The position numbers were made by a program, and so were the translations under genes. The notes beneath the pieces were generated by a model that worked only from the letters and a program-made list of their open reading frames with translations, had not been told where the DNA came from and searched no databases. DNA of 64,000 nucleotides from positions 1-64,000 of the forward strand of contig CACFXK010000007.1 of NCBI GenBank assembly GCA_902570125.1, given 5' to 3'. Positions 43,756 through 56,604 of this stretch are shown in pieces (within the stretch, counting starts at the first letter, position 1; every line of letters starts with the position of its first letter). This DNA is from an uncultured Pelagibacteraceae bacterium (GTDB lineage Bacteria > Pseudomonadota > Alphaproteobacteria > Pelagibacterales > Pelagibacteraceae).

Positions 43756-44580
43756 TTAAAAATATTTTTTTTTAATTTTTTTTGCAAATTTTAAATATAT
43801 TTCTGAAATTTCATGATTAGGATCGGCTTCAACAATTGGTTTTCCTGAGTCGCCGTACTTACCTACCTCTGAATTAATTGGTATCTCTCCTAAAAATTCT
43901 TTATTAAATTCGTCTGCAGTTTTTTTAACACCTCCGTCTCCAAAAATATTATATCTCTTACCATCCTCTCCAATAAAAAAACTCATATTATCAACCAAAC
44001 CTAGTATATTTACTTTAAGCTTATCAAACATTCTTATTCCTCTTTTTACATCCTGAAGTGCTATTTCCTGAGGAGTTGATACTATTATTGCACCATCTAC
44101 ACTAATCTCTTGTGCAAAAGTAAGCTGTGTATCACCTGTACCTGGAGGCATATCAACTATGATGAAATCTAAATTTTTCCAACCAACCTTTTGAGTAAAG
44201 GTTTTAATAGCACTTGTTACCATTGGTCCTCTCCAGATCATGGGTGTTTGCTCATCTGTTAAAAAACCAATAGACATACATTGAATGTCATACTTTACGA
44301 TTGGCTTTAAAGTTTGCCCATCGCTATCTGGCTTTTCATTTATAGAGAATAGTTTTGGTAAAGATGGACCATAAATATCAGCATCTAAAATTCCAACTTT
44401 GCATTCAACTTTTTTTAAGGCTAAAGCTAAATTTGTAGCAAAAGTAGATTTTCCAACACCGCCTTTTGCACTAGATATTGCAATTGTAAATTTAGTACCT
44501 GGAATTGGGTTTCTTTTGAAGGTTTTTGGCTCAGTTTTTGCCTTCATTGTGTCACTAAGACCTACTTTTTTATCATTCAT
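43756..44580 (-). CDS. mrp: Mrp/NBP35-family Fe-S carrier ATPase
   Basis: A 274-residue P-loop protein: SSAKGGVGKSTFATNLA (deviant Walker A), DADIYGPSLPKL, VDMPPGTGDTQLT. It is thought to carry and transfer Fe-S clusters. The usual CxxC cluster-binding motif after NMS is missing: the segment reads NMSFFIGEDGKRYNIFG. Several alphaproteobacterial Mrp proteins also lack it, so this may be a lineage feature. The N-terminal DUF59 domain of longer Mrp is absent too. Confidence 0.88.
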   Translation of the reverse strand: MNDKKVGLSDTMKAKTEPKTFKRNPIPGTKFTIAISSAKGGVGKSTFATNLALALKKVECKVGILDADIYGPSLPKLFSINEKPDSDGQTLKPIVKYDIQCMSIGFLTDEQTPMIWRGPMVTSAIKTFTQKVGWKNLDFIIVDMPPGTGDTQLTFAQEISVDGAIIVSTPQEIALQDVKRGIRMFDKLKVNILGLVDNMSFFIGEDGKRYNIFGDGGVKKTADEFNKEFLGEIPINSEVGKYGDSGKPIVEADPNHEISEIYLKFAKKIKKKYF

Positions 44581-44595
44581 AAAAATACACTTACC

Positions 44596-44623
44596 TTGTT
44601 TTTGAATATAAAGACACTATATA
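44596..44623 (+). promoter_or_regulatory. Candidate promoter for hflK operon
   Basis: TTGTTT (44596-44601) and TATATA (44618-44623) lie 16 bases apart in the 53-base gap between divergent mrp and hflK. Weak -35 match; by eye only. Confidence 0.35.
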
Positions 44624-44633
44624 GAATGTCATA

Positions 44634-45734
44634 ATGACAATTTATAAAAATCAAAGTCCATGGGGAAGTCCTCCAGGTAGTGGTGGAGGAAGCGGAAATG
44701 GTGGAGGTTTCAGAAGAGGCCCTACACCTCCTAATTTAGATGAAGCAATTAAAAAATTACAGGACACTATAAACAAATTTACTGGAAGTGGTACAGGTGG
44801 AAAAAAACCTATTATATTAGGTTTGATCATACTAGTTGTAATTTGGGCATTGAGTGGTTTGTATAGAGTTTTACCTGATGAACAGGGCGTGGTCTTAAGA
44901 TTTGGAAAGTTTGTAAATACCACTCAACCAGGATTAAATTATCATTTTCCATTCCCAATTGAGAGTGTGTTAACTCCAAAAGTTACAAAAGTTAATAGAA
45001 TGGACATCGGTTTTAGATCAGAGAGAGATAGTGGATTTGGTCAAGGCGGTGGTGTTGCGGATGTTCCAGAGGAAAGCTTGATGCTAACTGGTGATGAAAA
45101 TATTGTTAACATAGACTTTTCAGTATTTTGGGTAATAAAAGATGCTGGAAACTTTCTTTTTAAAATTCAAGATCCAGAAGGTACAGTAAAAGCTGCAGCA
45201 GAAACTGCAATGAGAGAAGTGATTGCGAGATCAAATATTCAACCTATTCTTACAGAAGGAAGAGCGGTTATTGAAAGAGATACTCAAGATATTATTCAAG
45301 GAATACTTGATGAATATGAGAGTGGTGTACAAATTACACAAGTTCAAACTCAAAAAGCTGACCCACCAGACCAGGTTATTGATGCTTTCAGAGATGTGCA
45401 AGCTGCTAGAGCTGATATGGAAAGGTCGAAAAACGAAGCAGAAGCTTACGCCAATGATGTAATACCAAGAGCTCGGGGAGAAGCAGCAAAAATTTTACAA
45501 GCTGCTGAAGCTTATAAAAAGGAAGTTGTAGCAAAGGCAGAGGGTGAAGCAAGTAGATTTTTATCAATCTACACAGAGTACGCTAAAGCAAAAGAGGTGA
45601 CACAAGAAAGAATGTATTTAGAGACAATGGAGCAGGTACTTGCTGATATTAATAAAATTATAATTGATAAAGACTCAGGATCTGGAGTCGTGCCATATCT
45701 TCCATTACAAGAATTAAAATCAGGGACAAATTAA
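44634..45734 (+). CDS. hflK: FtsH protease activity modulator HflK
   Basis: A 366-residue SPFH/prohibitin-family membrane protein. It has a Gly/Pro-rich cytoplasmic N-terminus (GSPPGSGGGSGNGGGF), one membrane helix (about 58-76), then the SPFH domain starting LYRVLPDEQGVVLRFGKF, followed by an Ala/Glu-rich coiled coil. With HflC it forms the cage around FtsH in the inner membrane. Its stop overlaps the hflC ATG by one base. Confidence 0.95.
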   Translation: MTIYKNQSPWGSPPGSGGGSGNGGGFRRGPTPPNLDEAIKKLQDTINKFTGSGTGGKKPIILGLIILVVIWALSGLYRVLPDEQGVVLRFGKFVNTTQPGLNYHFPFPIESVLTPKVTKVNRMDIGFRSERDSGFGQGGGVADVPEESLMLTGDENIVNIDFSVFWVIKDAGNFLFKIQDPEGTVKAAAETAMREVIARSNIQPILTEGRAVIERDTQDIIQGILDEYESGVQITQVQTQKADPPDQVIDAFRDVQAARADMERSKNEAEAYANDVIPRARGEAAKILQAAEAYKKEVVAKAEGEASRFLSIYTEYAKAKEVTQERMYLETMEQVLADINKIIIDKDSGSGVVPYLPLQELKSGTN

Positions 45735-46594
45735 TGAAAGCTGGAAAATTTATATTACCCATTATCATTTTGATAGGAGCGACTTTATTCTTTTCAATAT
45801 TTATAGTTAAAGAAGTAAACCAAGCTATAGTACTACAATTTGGTGATCCAAAAAGAATAATCCTAAAGCCAGGTTTAAACTTTAAGCTACCTTTTATTCA
45901 AAACGTAGTGTTTTTAGATAAAAGAGTTTTAAATTTAGATACTCCGCCTGAGGAGGTTATTGCATCTGATCAAAAACGTCTAATAGTTGATGCATTTGCA
46001 AGATTTCAAATTATTGATCCATTAAAATTTTATATTTCCGTAGGAAACGAAAGAGTTGCGAGATCAAGACTAGCAACTATTATTAATTCGAGAATAAGAA
46101 ATGTACTAGGTCAACAAAAACTACAAACATTATTATCTGAAGATAGATCAAAGCAAATGGCTTTAATTCAACAAGGTGTTAACAATGAAGCTGAAAACTT
46201 TGGTATTAAGATAGTTGACGTGAGAATTAAAAGAGCTGATCTACCTCAAGCAAATAGTGATGCAATCTTTAGAAGAATGCAAACTGAGAGGGAGAGAGAA
46301 GCAAAAGAATTTAGAGCAAAAGGTGCTGAGATGGCTGTTACTATAACATCAACAGCAGATAAAGAAGTTACAGTTATTCTAGCTGACGCCCAAAAGAAAT
46401 CAGAAATTATGAAAGGGGAAGGAGATGGTCAAAAAAATAAAATTTTTGCTGATGCATTTGGACAAGACCCTGAATTTTTTGGTTTTTACAGAGCAATGCA
46501 AGCTTACCAAAATGCTTTAATTGGGGGAGAAACATCAATGATATTATCTCCTGATAGTGAATTCTTTAAGTTTTTTGGAAATAAAGAAAAATAA
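45734..46594 (+). CDS. hflC: FtsH protease activity modulator HflC
   Basis: A 286-residue SPFH protein with an N-terminal helix (about 6-26), VNQAIVLQFGDPKRII, LNFKLPFIQNVVFLDKRVL and a long coiled coil with EREREAKEFRAKGAE. It ends in PDSEFFKFF, a characteristic HflC C-terminus. Partner of HflK. It is followed by a DUF2065 gene and a DegP-type protease, a conserved envelope-quality-control group. Confidence 0.95.
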   Translation: MKAGKFILPIIILIGATLFFSIFIVKEVNQAIVLQFGDPKRIILKPGLNFKLPFIQNVVFLDKRVLNLDTPPEEVIASDQKRLIVDAFARFQIIDPLKFYISVGNERVARSRLATIINSRIRNVLGQQKLQTLLSEDRSKQMALIQQGVNNEAENFGIKIVDVRIKRADLPQANSDAIFRRMQTEREREAKEFRAKGAEMAVTITSTADKEVTVILADAQKKSEIMKGEGDGQKNKIFADAFGQDPEFFGFYRAMQAYQNALIGGETSMILSPDSEFFKFFGNKEK

Positions 46595-46608
46595 CATCTT
46601 TAGTTAAC

Positions 46609-46794
46609 ATGAAAGAACTGATCATAGCATTTGGTCTTTTCTTATTTATTGAAGGTGTTTTATATGCCTTATTTCCATCAAAAATGAAAAATATGTTAAA
46701 AAAACTCGATGCTGTAGCTGATAAACAATTAAGAGCAGGTGGATTAGTATTTGCAATTATAGGATTTATAATTATTTGGTACTCAAAGTCATGA
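46609..46794 (+). CDS. DUF2065 (YjeT-type) small membrane protein
   Basis: A 61-residue protein with two hydrophobic helices (about 3-20 and 43-58) flanking KMKNMLKKLDAVADKQLRAGG, the family pattern. YjeT is found next to hflC in E. coli too; its function is not established. The stop overlaps the ATG of the protease gene (ATGA). Confidence 0.85.
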   Translation: MKELIIAFGLFLFIEGVLYALFPSKMKNMLKKLDAVADKQLRAGGLVFAIIGFIIIWYSKS

Positions 46795-48188
46795 AAAATA
46801 TGTACAAAATTTTATCAATATTAATAGTTTCAATAAGTTATTTTTCGATTTCCAAAGCTCAGGAAATTCCATCATCATTTGCAGATTTAGCAGAAAGATT
46901 AATGCCATCAGTTGTAAATATTTCAACTACCACAACTGTAACAACTAGATCAAATCCTTTGCCATTTGAATTTCCACCAGGTTCACCATTTGAAGATATG
47001 TTTGGCTCTCCTCAACAAAGACAAACTAGTGCGCTAGGATCAGGTTTTATAATTGATGAGGAGGGAATTGTAATAACAAACAACCATGTTATTCAAGGAG
47101 CATCAGATATATTTGTTAGAGTTAATGGAGATGAAGATTATAAAGCAGAAGTGCTCGGTGCCGACGCAGGCATGGATATTGCAGTATTAAAAATAAAGTC
47201 TGACGAAAAATTTAAACCAGTAAAATTTGGCAACTCAGACAAATCTAGAATTGGAGATTGGGTTATTGCAATAGGTAATCCATTTGGTCTTGGAGGCACA
47301 GTAACAGCAGGAATAATCTCTGCCAGAAATAGAAGTATAGGATTATCTAGATATGAAGATTATATTCAAACTGATGCTTCAATAAACCAAGGAAATTCAG
47401 GCGGTCCACTATTTAATATGAACGGAGATGTTATTGGAATTAACACAGCTATACTTGGTCAATCTGGTTCAATAGGAATAGGTTTTGCAATACCATCAAA
47501 TAGTGCTCAAAAAGTAATTGAACAATTAATTGAATTTGGAGAAACAAAAAGAGGATGGCTTGGAGTTAGAATACAAGTCGTAGATCAAGGAATAGCAGAT
47601 GCGGAAAAGCTGGACAAACCTAGAGGTGCTCTGGTTGCAAGTGTTGCGGACAATAGTCCATCCGATAAAGGAGGAATTAAACCTGGCGATATAATTTTAG
47701 AGTTTGATGGAAAACCTATTAATGAAATGAAGGAACTGCCCAAAATAGTTGCTGAAACAGATGTTGGGAAAAAAGTAATTGTTAAAGTTTGGAGAAATAA
47801 AAGAGAAATTATAAAAGAAATAATTCTCGGAAGATTAGAAACTTCAGAAGATTTTAATGCACAAAAACCTGCTATTGAAAAACCAAAAGTAAAGAGAGTT
47901 GAAGGATTGAAAATAGATGTTCGTTTATTGCGTAAGGATGATATTGAGGCAAGAAATCTTCCGAAAGGAACAAGTGGAGTAGTAATTACAAAAATAGATA
48001 AAGATAGTCCTATAAACTATTTACAAGTAAACAATGTTATTGTTGAAGCAAATAGAAAAAAAATTAATACAATAGGTGATCTTGATAATGTGGTAAAATT
48101 AAAGTTAAGAAGTGATGAAAATAACTTGCTAATTGCAATTTATAATAACCAAAATCAAAGAACATATATTGGTGTTAAATTAAAATAA
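46791..48188 (+). CDS. Do/DegP-type periplasmic serine protease
   Basis: About 465 residues. A signal peptide ends near SKAQE. The trypsin-like domain has the triad His in ITNNHVI, Asp in AGMDIAVL and Ser in GNSGGPLF. Two PDZ domains follow (about 255-345 and 370-465). It degrades or chaperones misfolded periplasmic proteins. The ATG at 46791 overlaps the DUF2065 stop by four bases and gives the signal peptide directly; a TTG fifteen bases earlier is less likely. DegP, DegQ and DegS-like roles cannot be separated by sequence alone. Confidence 0.92.
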   Translation: MKNMYKILSILIVSISYFSISKAQEIPSSFADLAERLMPSVVNISTTTTVTTRSNPLPFEFPPGSPFEDMFGSPQQRQTSALGSGFIIDEEGIVITNNHVIQGASDIFVRVNGDEDYKAEVLGADAGMDIAVLKIKSDEKFKPVKFGNSDKSRIGDWVIAIGNPFGLGGTVTAGIISARNRSIGLSRYEDYIQTDASINQGNSGGPLFNMNGDVIGINTAILGQSGSIGIGFAIPSNSAQKVIEQLIEFGETKRGWLGVRIQVVDQGIADAEKLDKPRGALVASVADNSPSDKGGIKPGDIILEFDGKPINEMKELPKIVAETDVGKKVIVKVWRNKREIIKEIILGRLETSEDFNAQKPAIEKPKVKRVEGLKIDVRLLRKDDIEARNLPKGTSGVVITKIDKDSPINYLQVNNVIVEANRKKINTIGDLDNVVKLKLRSDENNLLIAIYNNQNQRTYIGVKLK

Positions 48189-48192
48189 TAAC

Positions 48193-49101
48193 ATGGACCT
48201 AAAGTCCAAAATAATATTAATCTCAGGTCCAACTGCATCAGGTAAGTCTAAAGCTGCATTGAAAATTGCCAAAAAGTTAAATGGAGAAATTATTAATGCA
48301 GATAGTATGCAGGTTTATAAAGAATTAAAGATCTTGACTGCTCGACCTTCAAAAACCGATTTGAATAAAATCGATCATCATTTATATGGTTTTAGAAGTG
48401 TTAAAAAAGAATTTTCATCAGGTGAGTGGTTAAAATTAGCAAAAAAGAATATTAAAAAAATTAGAGACAAAAACAAAATACCAGTCTTAGTTGGTGGTAC
48501 TGGTCTTTATTTCAAAGCTTTGACTGATGGTTTGGTTAAAATTCCAAAAATACCCATCTCTGTTCGTGATAAAATTAGAAGAATGCAAAATAAATTAGGT
48601 CAAAAAAAATTTTATTTAAAACTCTTAAATAATGATCCATTAGTAAAAAATAAGATTGACCCCACCGATGTTCAAAGATCAATAAGAGCTTATGAAGTTA
48701 TCAAGTTTACAAAGAAATCAGTTTTTAGTTGGTATATGAAAACAAAACCATCTTTCAAAAAAGATCAATTTATAAAAATTTATGTCGATTATCCTAAAGA
48801 GATATTAATTAATAAAATATCCAAAAGAGTTGATCAAATGATGAAAAATGGAGCTATTCAAGAAGTTAAGGATTTTTTAAAACTTGATTTGAAGAGTGAC
48901 AGCAACATCTTCAAGGTTATAGGAATAAGAGAGATTAAAGAATTTATCGATAAAAAAATTTCTATGCATGATTTAAAACTGAATATTGTTATAAAAACTA
49001 GACAATACGCTAAAAGACAGCGAACTTGGTCTAGAGGTCAAATGAGTGATTGGGAAAAATTTGATGCTGAGGCTCTTTCAAAATTTATAAAAAAATTATA
49101 A
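48193..49101 (+). CDS. miaA: tRNA dimethylallyltransferase
   Basis: It adds the dimethylallyl group to A37 of tRNAs reading UNN codons. It has 302 residues. P-loop SGPTASGKSKAALKIA, then NADSMQVYKELKILTARP, VGGTGLYFKALTDGL, and the C-terminal TRQYAKRQRTWSRGQ. It starts four bases after the protease stop, so it may be part of the hflK-to-miaA operon. Confidence 0.95.
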   Translation: MDLKSKIILISGPTASGKSKAALKIAKKLNGEIINADSMQVYKELKILTARPSKTDLNKIDHHLYGFRSVKKEFSSGEWLKLAKKNIKKIRDKNKIPVLVGGTGLYFKALTDGLVKIPKIPISVRDKIRRMQNKLGQKKFYLKLLNNDPLVKNKIDPTDVQRSIRAYEVIKFTKKSVFSWYMKTKPSFKKDQFIKIYVDYPKEILINKISKRVDQMMKNGAIQEVKDFLKLDLKSDSNIFKVIGIREIKEFIDKKISMHDLKLNIVIKTRQYAKRQRTWSRGQMSDWEKFDAEALSKFIKKL

Positions 49102-49117
49102 AAATCCTCACAATAAC

Positions 49118-49147
49118 TTGACCAATGAGTACAACTTCAGCTAGATT
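49118..49147 (+). promoter_or_regulatory. Candidate promoter for the ilv-leu operon
   Basis: TTGACC (49118-49123) and TAGATT (49142-49147) lie 18 bases apart. The -10 box is only six bases before the ilvB ATG at 49154, which would give a leaderless or nearly leaderless message. No attenuator-type leader peptide rich in Leu, Ile or Val was seen. Confidence 0.3.
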
Positions 49148-49153
49148 GGCTGA

Positions 49154-50920
49154 ATGCCAAAATTATATTCAGGAGCTGAGATAGTATTCAAATGTTTGGA
49201 AGATCAAAATGTTAGTCACATATTTGGTTATCCGGGAGGAGCAGTCCTTCCAATATATGATGAATTAAAAAATTTTAATTCAATAAAACATATTTTAGTA
49301 AGACATGAACAGGGCGCAGGACACGCAGCTGAGGGCTATGCAAGGTCAACTGGAAAACCAGGTGTATTGTTAGTAACTTCAGGTCCTGGAGCCACCAATG
49401 CTGTTACTGCCTTGACAGATGCTTACATGGACTCTGTGCCGTTAGTTTGCATCACAGGACAAGTTCCAACACATTTAATTGGTACTGATGCATTTCAAGA
49501 ATGTGACACAACAGGAATAACTAGACCTTGTACTAAACATAACTGGTTAGTAAAAGATATTAATGACTTAGCTGAAGTAATGCATAAAGCTTTTGAAGTA
49601 GCAACAACAGGTAGACCAGGACCAGTTTTAGTTGATATACCTAAAGATATTCAATTTCAAAAATCTAAATACAAAAATTATAAAAAGAATAAAAAATTAA
49701 ATGGAAAATCTCATGATAACTATTCACAAAAAAATATTGATGAATTAATTAATTTAATTAGCAAAGCAAAAAAACCAATTTTTTACACCGGAGGTGGAGT
49801 AATAAATTCAGGAACAAAAGCAAGTGAACTTTTAAGAGAACTTGTATATGCAACAGGTTTTCCAATAACTTCAACTTTGCAGGGTCTGGGTTGTTTTCCT
49901 GCTGATGATAATCAATTTTTAGGAATGTTAGGTATGCATGGAACCTACGAAGCAAACAACGCCATGTATTCATGTGACTTAATGATAAATGTTGGTGCAA
50001 GGTTTGATGATAGAATTACTGGAAAGATTGATGAGTTCTCTCCTAAATCTAAAAAAGTTCATATTGATATAGATCCATCATCAATAAATAAAAATGTAAA
50101 AGTAGATTTAGCAATTGTGGGAGATATTAAGTCGGTTTTGACATCAACACTAAAAACTTTAACAAAATCTAAAAATAATTTTTCTAAATCAAACAAACAT
50201 CAAATATCAAATTGGTGGGAACAAATTCAGAAATGGAGATCTAAAAGATCATTAGACTACATTGGTAGTGAAGAAACTATTAAACCCCAATATGCGATTG
50301 AAAGATTATATGAACTGACTAAAGATAAAGATACATATATAACAACTGAAGTAGGCCAACATCAAATGTGGGCTGCTCAACATTACAAATTCAATAAACC
50401 AAATAGATGGATGACTTCTGGAGGTCTAGGTACGATGGGATATGGATTGCCAGCAGCAGTTGGAGTCCAAATTGCTCATCCTAAGAAATTAGTAATTGAT
50501 ATTGCTGGCGAAGCGTCTGTTTTGATGACTATGCAGGAAATGTCAACTGCAGTTCAGTACAATTTGCCTATAAAAATATTTATTTTGAATAATGAGTACA
50601 TGGGAATGGTAAGACAATGGCAGGAATTATTACATGATAAAAATTATTCAGAGAGTTATACGGCAGCGTTACCAGATTTTGTTAAAATGGCAGAAGCTTA
50701 TGGTTGTGTAGGCATAAGAGCAAAAACACCAGAAGAATTAGATGATAAGATTATTGAAATGTTAAACACAGATCGACCAGTAATATTTGATTGCCTTGTA
50801 GATAAACAAGAAAACTGTTTTCCAATGATACCTTCTGGAAAGCCTCATAATCAAATGTTACTTGGTCCTAAAGATCAAAAAGAAAAAAAGATTACAGGAA
50901 AGGGTAGAACACTGGTTTAA
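49154..50920 (+). CDS. ilvB: Acetolactate synthase large subunit
   Basis: A TPP- and FAD-dependent enzyme making acetolactate or acetohydroxybutyrate, the first step of Val/Leu/Ile synthesis. It has 588 residues. Motifs are FGYPGGAVLPIYDEL, VRHEQGAGHAAEGYARSTGKPG, SGPGATN, ITGQVPTHLIGTDAFQE, and the TPP motif GEASVLMTMQEMSTAVQYNLPIKIFILNN, where the usual GDGS Asp is replaced by Glu-Ala (GEAS). It shares one base with the small-subunit gene. Confidence 0.95.
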   Translation: MPKLYSGAEIVFKCLEDQNVSHIFGYPGGAVLPIYDELKNFNSIKHILVRHEQGAGHAAEGYARSTGKPGVLLVTSGPGATNAVTALTDAYMDSVPLVCITGQVPTHLIGTDAFQECDTTGITRPCTKHNWLVKDINDLAEVMHKAFEVATTGRPGPVLVDIPKDIQFQKSKYKNYKKNKKLNGKSHDNYSQKNIDELINLISKAKKPIFYTGGGVINSGTKASELLRELVYATGFPITSTLQGLGCFPADDNQFLGMLGMHGTYEANNAMYSCDLMINVGARFDDRITGKIDEFSPKSKKVHIDIDPSSINKNVKVDLAIVGDIKSVLTSTLKTLTKSKNNFSKSNKHQISNWWEQIQKWRSKRSLDYIGSEETIKPQYAIERLYELTKDKDTYITTEVGQHQMWAAQHYKFNKPNRWMTSGGLGTMGYGLPAAVGVQIAHPKKLVIDIAGEASVLMTMQEMSTAVQYNLPIKIFILNNEYMGMVRQWQELLHDKNYSESYTAALPDFVKMAEAYGCVGIRAKTPEELDDKIIEMLNTDRPVIFDCLVDKQENCFPMIPSGKPHNQMLLGPKDQKEKKITGKGRTLV

Positions 50921-51468
50921 TGGCTAATTCAAAATCAGCATATAGTTTTGCAGGAAAAAAACAGAAGCCTGATACTCATATTATAGTTGTATGGGTGGAT
51001 AATGAGGCCGGAGTTTTAGCTCGTGTAGTTGGTTTATTTTCTGGAAGAGGCTATAATATCGAGTCCCTTGCAGTAGCTGAGGTCGATCAGAAGCAAAATA
51101 TTTCAAGAATAACAATTGTAACTACCGGTACACCACAAGTAGTAGATCAGATTAAACTCCAATTAAAAAAATTAGTTCCAGTTCATAAAGTAGCAGATTT
51201 TAAGAGAGAAGATAAAAATGTTATTTTTAAAGAAATGGCATTGTTTAAGTTTGTTGCAAACAATGGTAAATTAAATAAAGCTTTTGAAGCTTGTAAAAAT
51301 TTTAATCCAGTTATATTAGATCAAACAAATAAATCCAATGTTATACAAATTACAGCTTTAAGAAGAGAAATAGATACTATGTCAAAAAATTTAAAAAAAT
51401 TTGGTTTAGTGAGTGTTTCAAGAACAGGTGCAGTCGCTATGACAAGAGGATCAGAAATATTTAAATAA
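50920..51468 (+). CDS. ilvH: Acetolactate synthase regulatory small subunit
   Basis: A 182-residue protein with an N-terminal ACT domain (VWVDNEAGVLARVVGLFSGRGYNIESLAV) that binds the feedback inhibitor valine, and a C-terminal ALS_ss_C domain (about 95-175). It starts at the final base of the large-subunit stop. Valine feedback is known for the family; inhibition here is inferred from the conserved ACT motif. Confidence 0.94.
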   Translation: MANSKSAYSFAGKKQKPDTHIIVVWVDNEAGVLARVVGLFSGRGYNIESLAVAEVDQKQNISRITIVTTGTPQVVDQIKLQLKKLVPVHKVADFKREDKNVIFKEMALFKFVANNGKLNKAFEACKNFNPVILDQTNKSNVIQITALRREIDTMSKNLKKFGLVSVSRTGAVAMTRGSEIFK

Positions 51469-51480
51469 ATTAAAAATTAA

Positions 51481-52515
<1,035 letters not shown>

Positions 52516-52572
52516 ATAAATAATTGTTTTATTTGGCCTAAAATAGCCATTTTATTTTGCAATCTGAGCGTG

Positions 52573-52593
52573 AGCATGTATGATACTCATGCT
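52573..52593. promoter_or_regulatory. Inverted repeat just upstream of leuA
   Basis: AGCATG (52573-52578) and CATGCT (52588-52593) form a six-base-pair stem with a nine-base loop, ending 12 bases before the leuA ATG. No Shine-Dalgarno sequence is visible. It could be an operator or a translation-control hairpin. A weaker hairpin TGGC/GCCA with T-rich sequence (52534-52557) lies upstream and might end ilvC transcripts. Confidence 0.3.
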
Positions 52594-52605
52594 TAAATTA
52601 ATTAA

Positions 52606-55229
<2,624 letters not shown>

Positions 55230-55234
55230 TCAAA

Positions 55235-56077
55235 ATGTCTAGAGAAATGGGCAGAGATGATTTGGTCATATCTGCTCGTTCAATTTTTTTGAATAAAGGT
55301 AATAGACGAAAATTTTCACTTTTAACTTTAATTGCAGTATCCTTAATTGTTTTATCATTAGAATATTTTAAAACAGGACCTATTAATCAGTTTAGGTCAG
55401 TAGCCAAAGATGCTATTTTTAAAACTTCATATGTTATATCATTACCTTTTTTATCTTTAAAAAATGCTTATTACGGTGTTAGTGATCTTTTCAAAATATA
55501 TGAAGAAAATAAACAACTTAAGATTATTGATTTAAATATTGAAGAGTTAAAATTTGAAAATCAATTTTTAAAAGAGGAAAATTTAAGGCTTAATGCACTG
55601 ATTGAGGAAAAAAAACTCTTTTCAGATAATTATCACTTAACTAAAATTTTACTAGATCAGAAGAGTCCATATTTAAGGTCAATTTTGATTAATAAAGGTT
55701 TCAAACATAATATTAAAATAGGGTCAGCTGTGAGAGGTGGACCATATTTTATAGGAAAAGTAGTTGGAGTTAATTACTTAACCTCCAGAGTTTTATTAAT
55801 AAATGATCTTAATAGTAAGATACCTGTTATAATTGAACCTAATGGTATTAGCGCGATAGTTTCAGGTAATGGAAGTAAATATAATGGTGATATTGAGTAT
55901 CTGCCTGAAAAAAATCAAGTTGAGGAGGGTAATATTGTTTATACTTCAGGAGCCGATGGAATAATTTCGCCTGGAATCCCTATAGGCAAAATAACTATTA
56001 TAGATTCCAAAAAATTTGTGAAATTTTTTGCAGATTTTGATCAAATTAAATATGTTAAGGTTTATTTTAAAAAGTGA
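55235..56077 (+). CDS. mreC: Rod-shape-determining protein MreC
   Basis: A 280-residue bitopic inner-membrane protein. One helix (about 28-46) is followed by a coiled coil (about 88-125) and a periplasmic double-beta-barrel with LINKGFKHNIKIGSAV, GKVVGVNYLTSRVLLINDLNSKIPV and the C-terminal TSGADGIISPGIPIGKI motif. It links MreB to PBP2 outside the membrane. Overlaps mreD by four bases. Confidence 0.93.
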   Translation: MSREMGRDDLVISARSIFLNKGNRRKFSLLTLIAVSLIVLSLEYFKTGPINQFRSVAKDAIFKTSYVISLPFLSLKNAYYGVSDLFKIYEENKQLKIIDLNIEELKFENQFLKEENLRLNALIEEKKLFSDNYHLTKILLDQKSPYLRSILINKGFKHNIKIGSAVRGGPYFIGKVVGVNYLTSRVLLINDLNSKIPVIIEPNGISAIVSGNGSKYNGDIEYLPEKNQVEEGNIVYTSGADGIISPGIPIGKITIIDSKKFVKFFADFDQIKYVKVYFKK

Positions 56078-56604
56078 GTTTATTTGCTAACAGAATTTAT
56101 TCTAAGACAATTACAAGTTTACCCACTTTAATTTTATTTTTAGTCGTAATTTTAGGTTTAAATATTAATATTATTTATAATAATTATGATTTTATCGTAA
56201 ACTTTAGCTACATAATTGTATTCTTCTGGAGTTTAAAAAAACCAGAACATCTAGGTTATGGATTAATTTTTTTTGCAGGTATTATAAATGATGTAGTTCA
56301 AAGTTTACCAATTGGAATATCTTCCCTAGATTATTTATTATTATCTGCGATTGGAGCATTTATAAGAAATAGATCGATCATATACAATTTAATTTATGAT
56401 TGGATATCATTTTTCATAGCAATTTTAATTGTAGGATCAGTAAATTATATTATATTAATAACAATATTTAAAATTCCAATTGTCTATGAAAGTTTAATAT
56501 TGGGTTTATTCGTAACATTTTTAATTTACCCTATATTTTACAAAATATTTGCTTGGATAGATAATATGGTGCTAGTTAAAGAGAATGATAAAAAAAATAG
56601 GTAA
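56074..56604 (+). CDS. mreD: Rod-shape-determining protein MreD
   Basis: A 176-residue integral membrane protein with five to six hydrophobic helices, and PEHLGYGLIFFAGIINDVVQSLPIGISSLDYLL, the family's conserved region. The start is GTG inside the last codons of mreC. MreD stabilises the MreC-PBP2-RodA assembly. It overlaps the PBP2 gene by 20 bases. Confidence 0.85.
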   Translation: MSLFANRIYSKTITSLPTLILFLVVILGLNINIIYNNYDFIVNFSYIIVFFWSLKKPEHLGYGLIFFAGIINDVVQSLPIGISSLDYLLLSAIGAFIRNRSIIYNLIYDWISFFIAILIVGSVNYIILITIFKIPIVYESLILGLFVTFLIYPIFYKIFAWIDNMVLVKENDKKNR

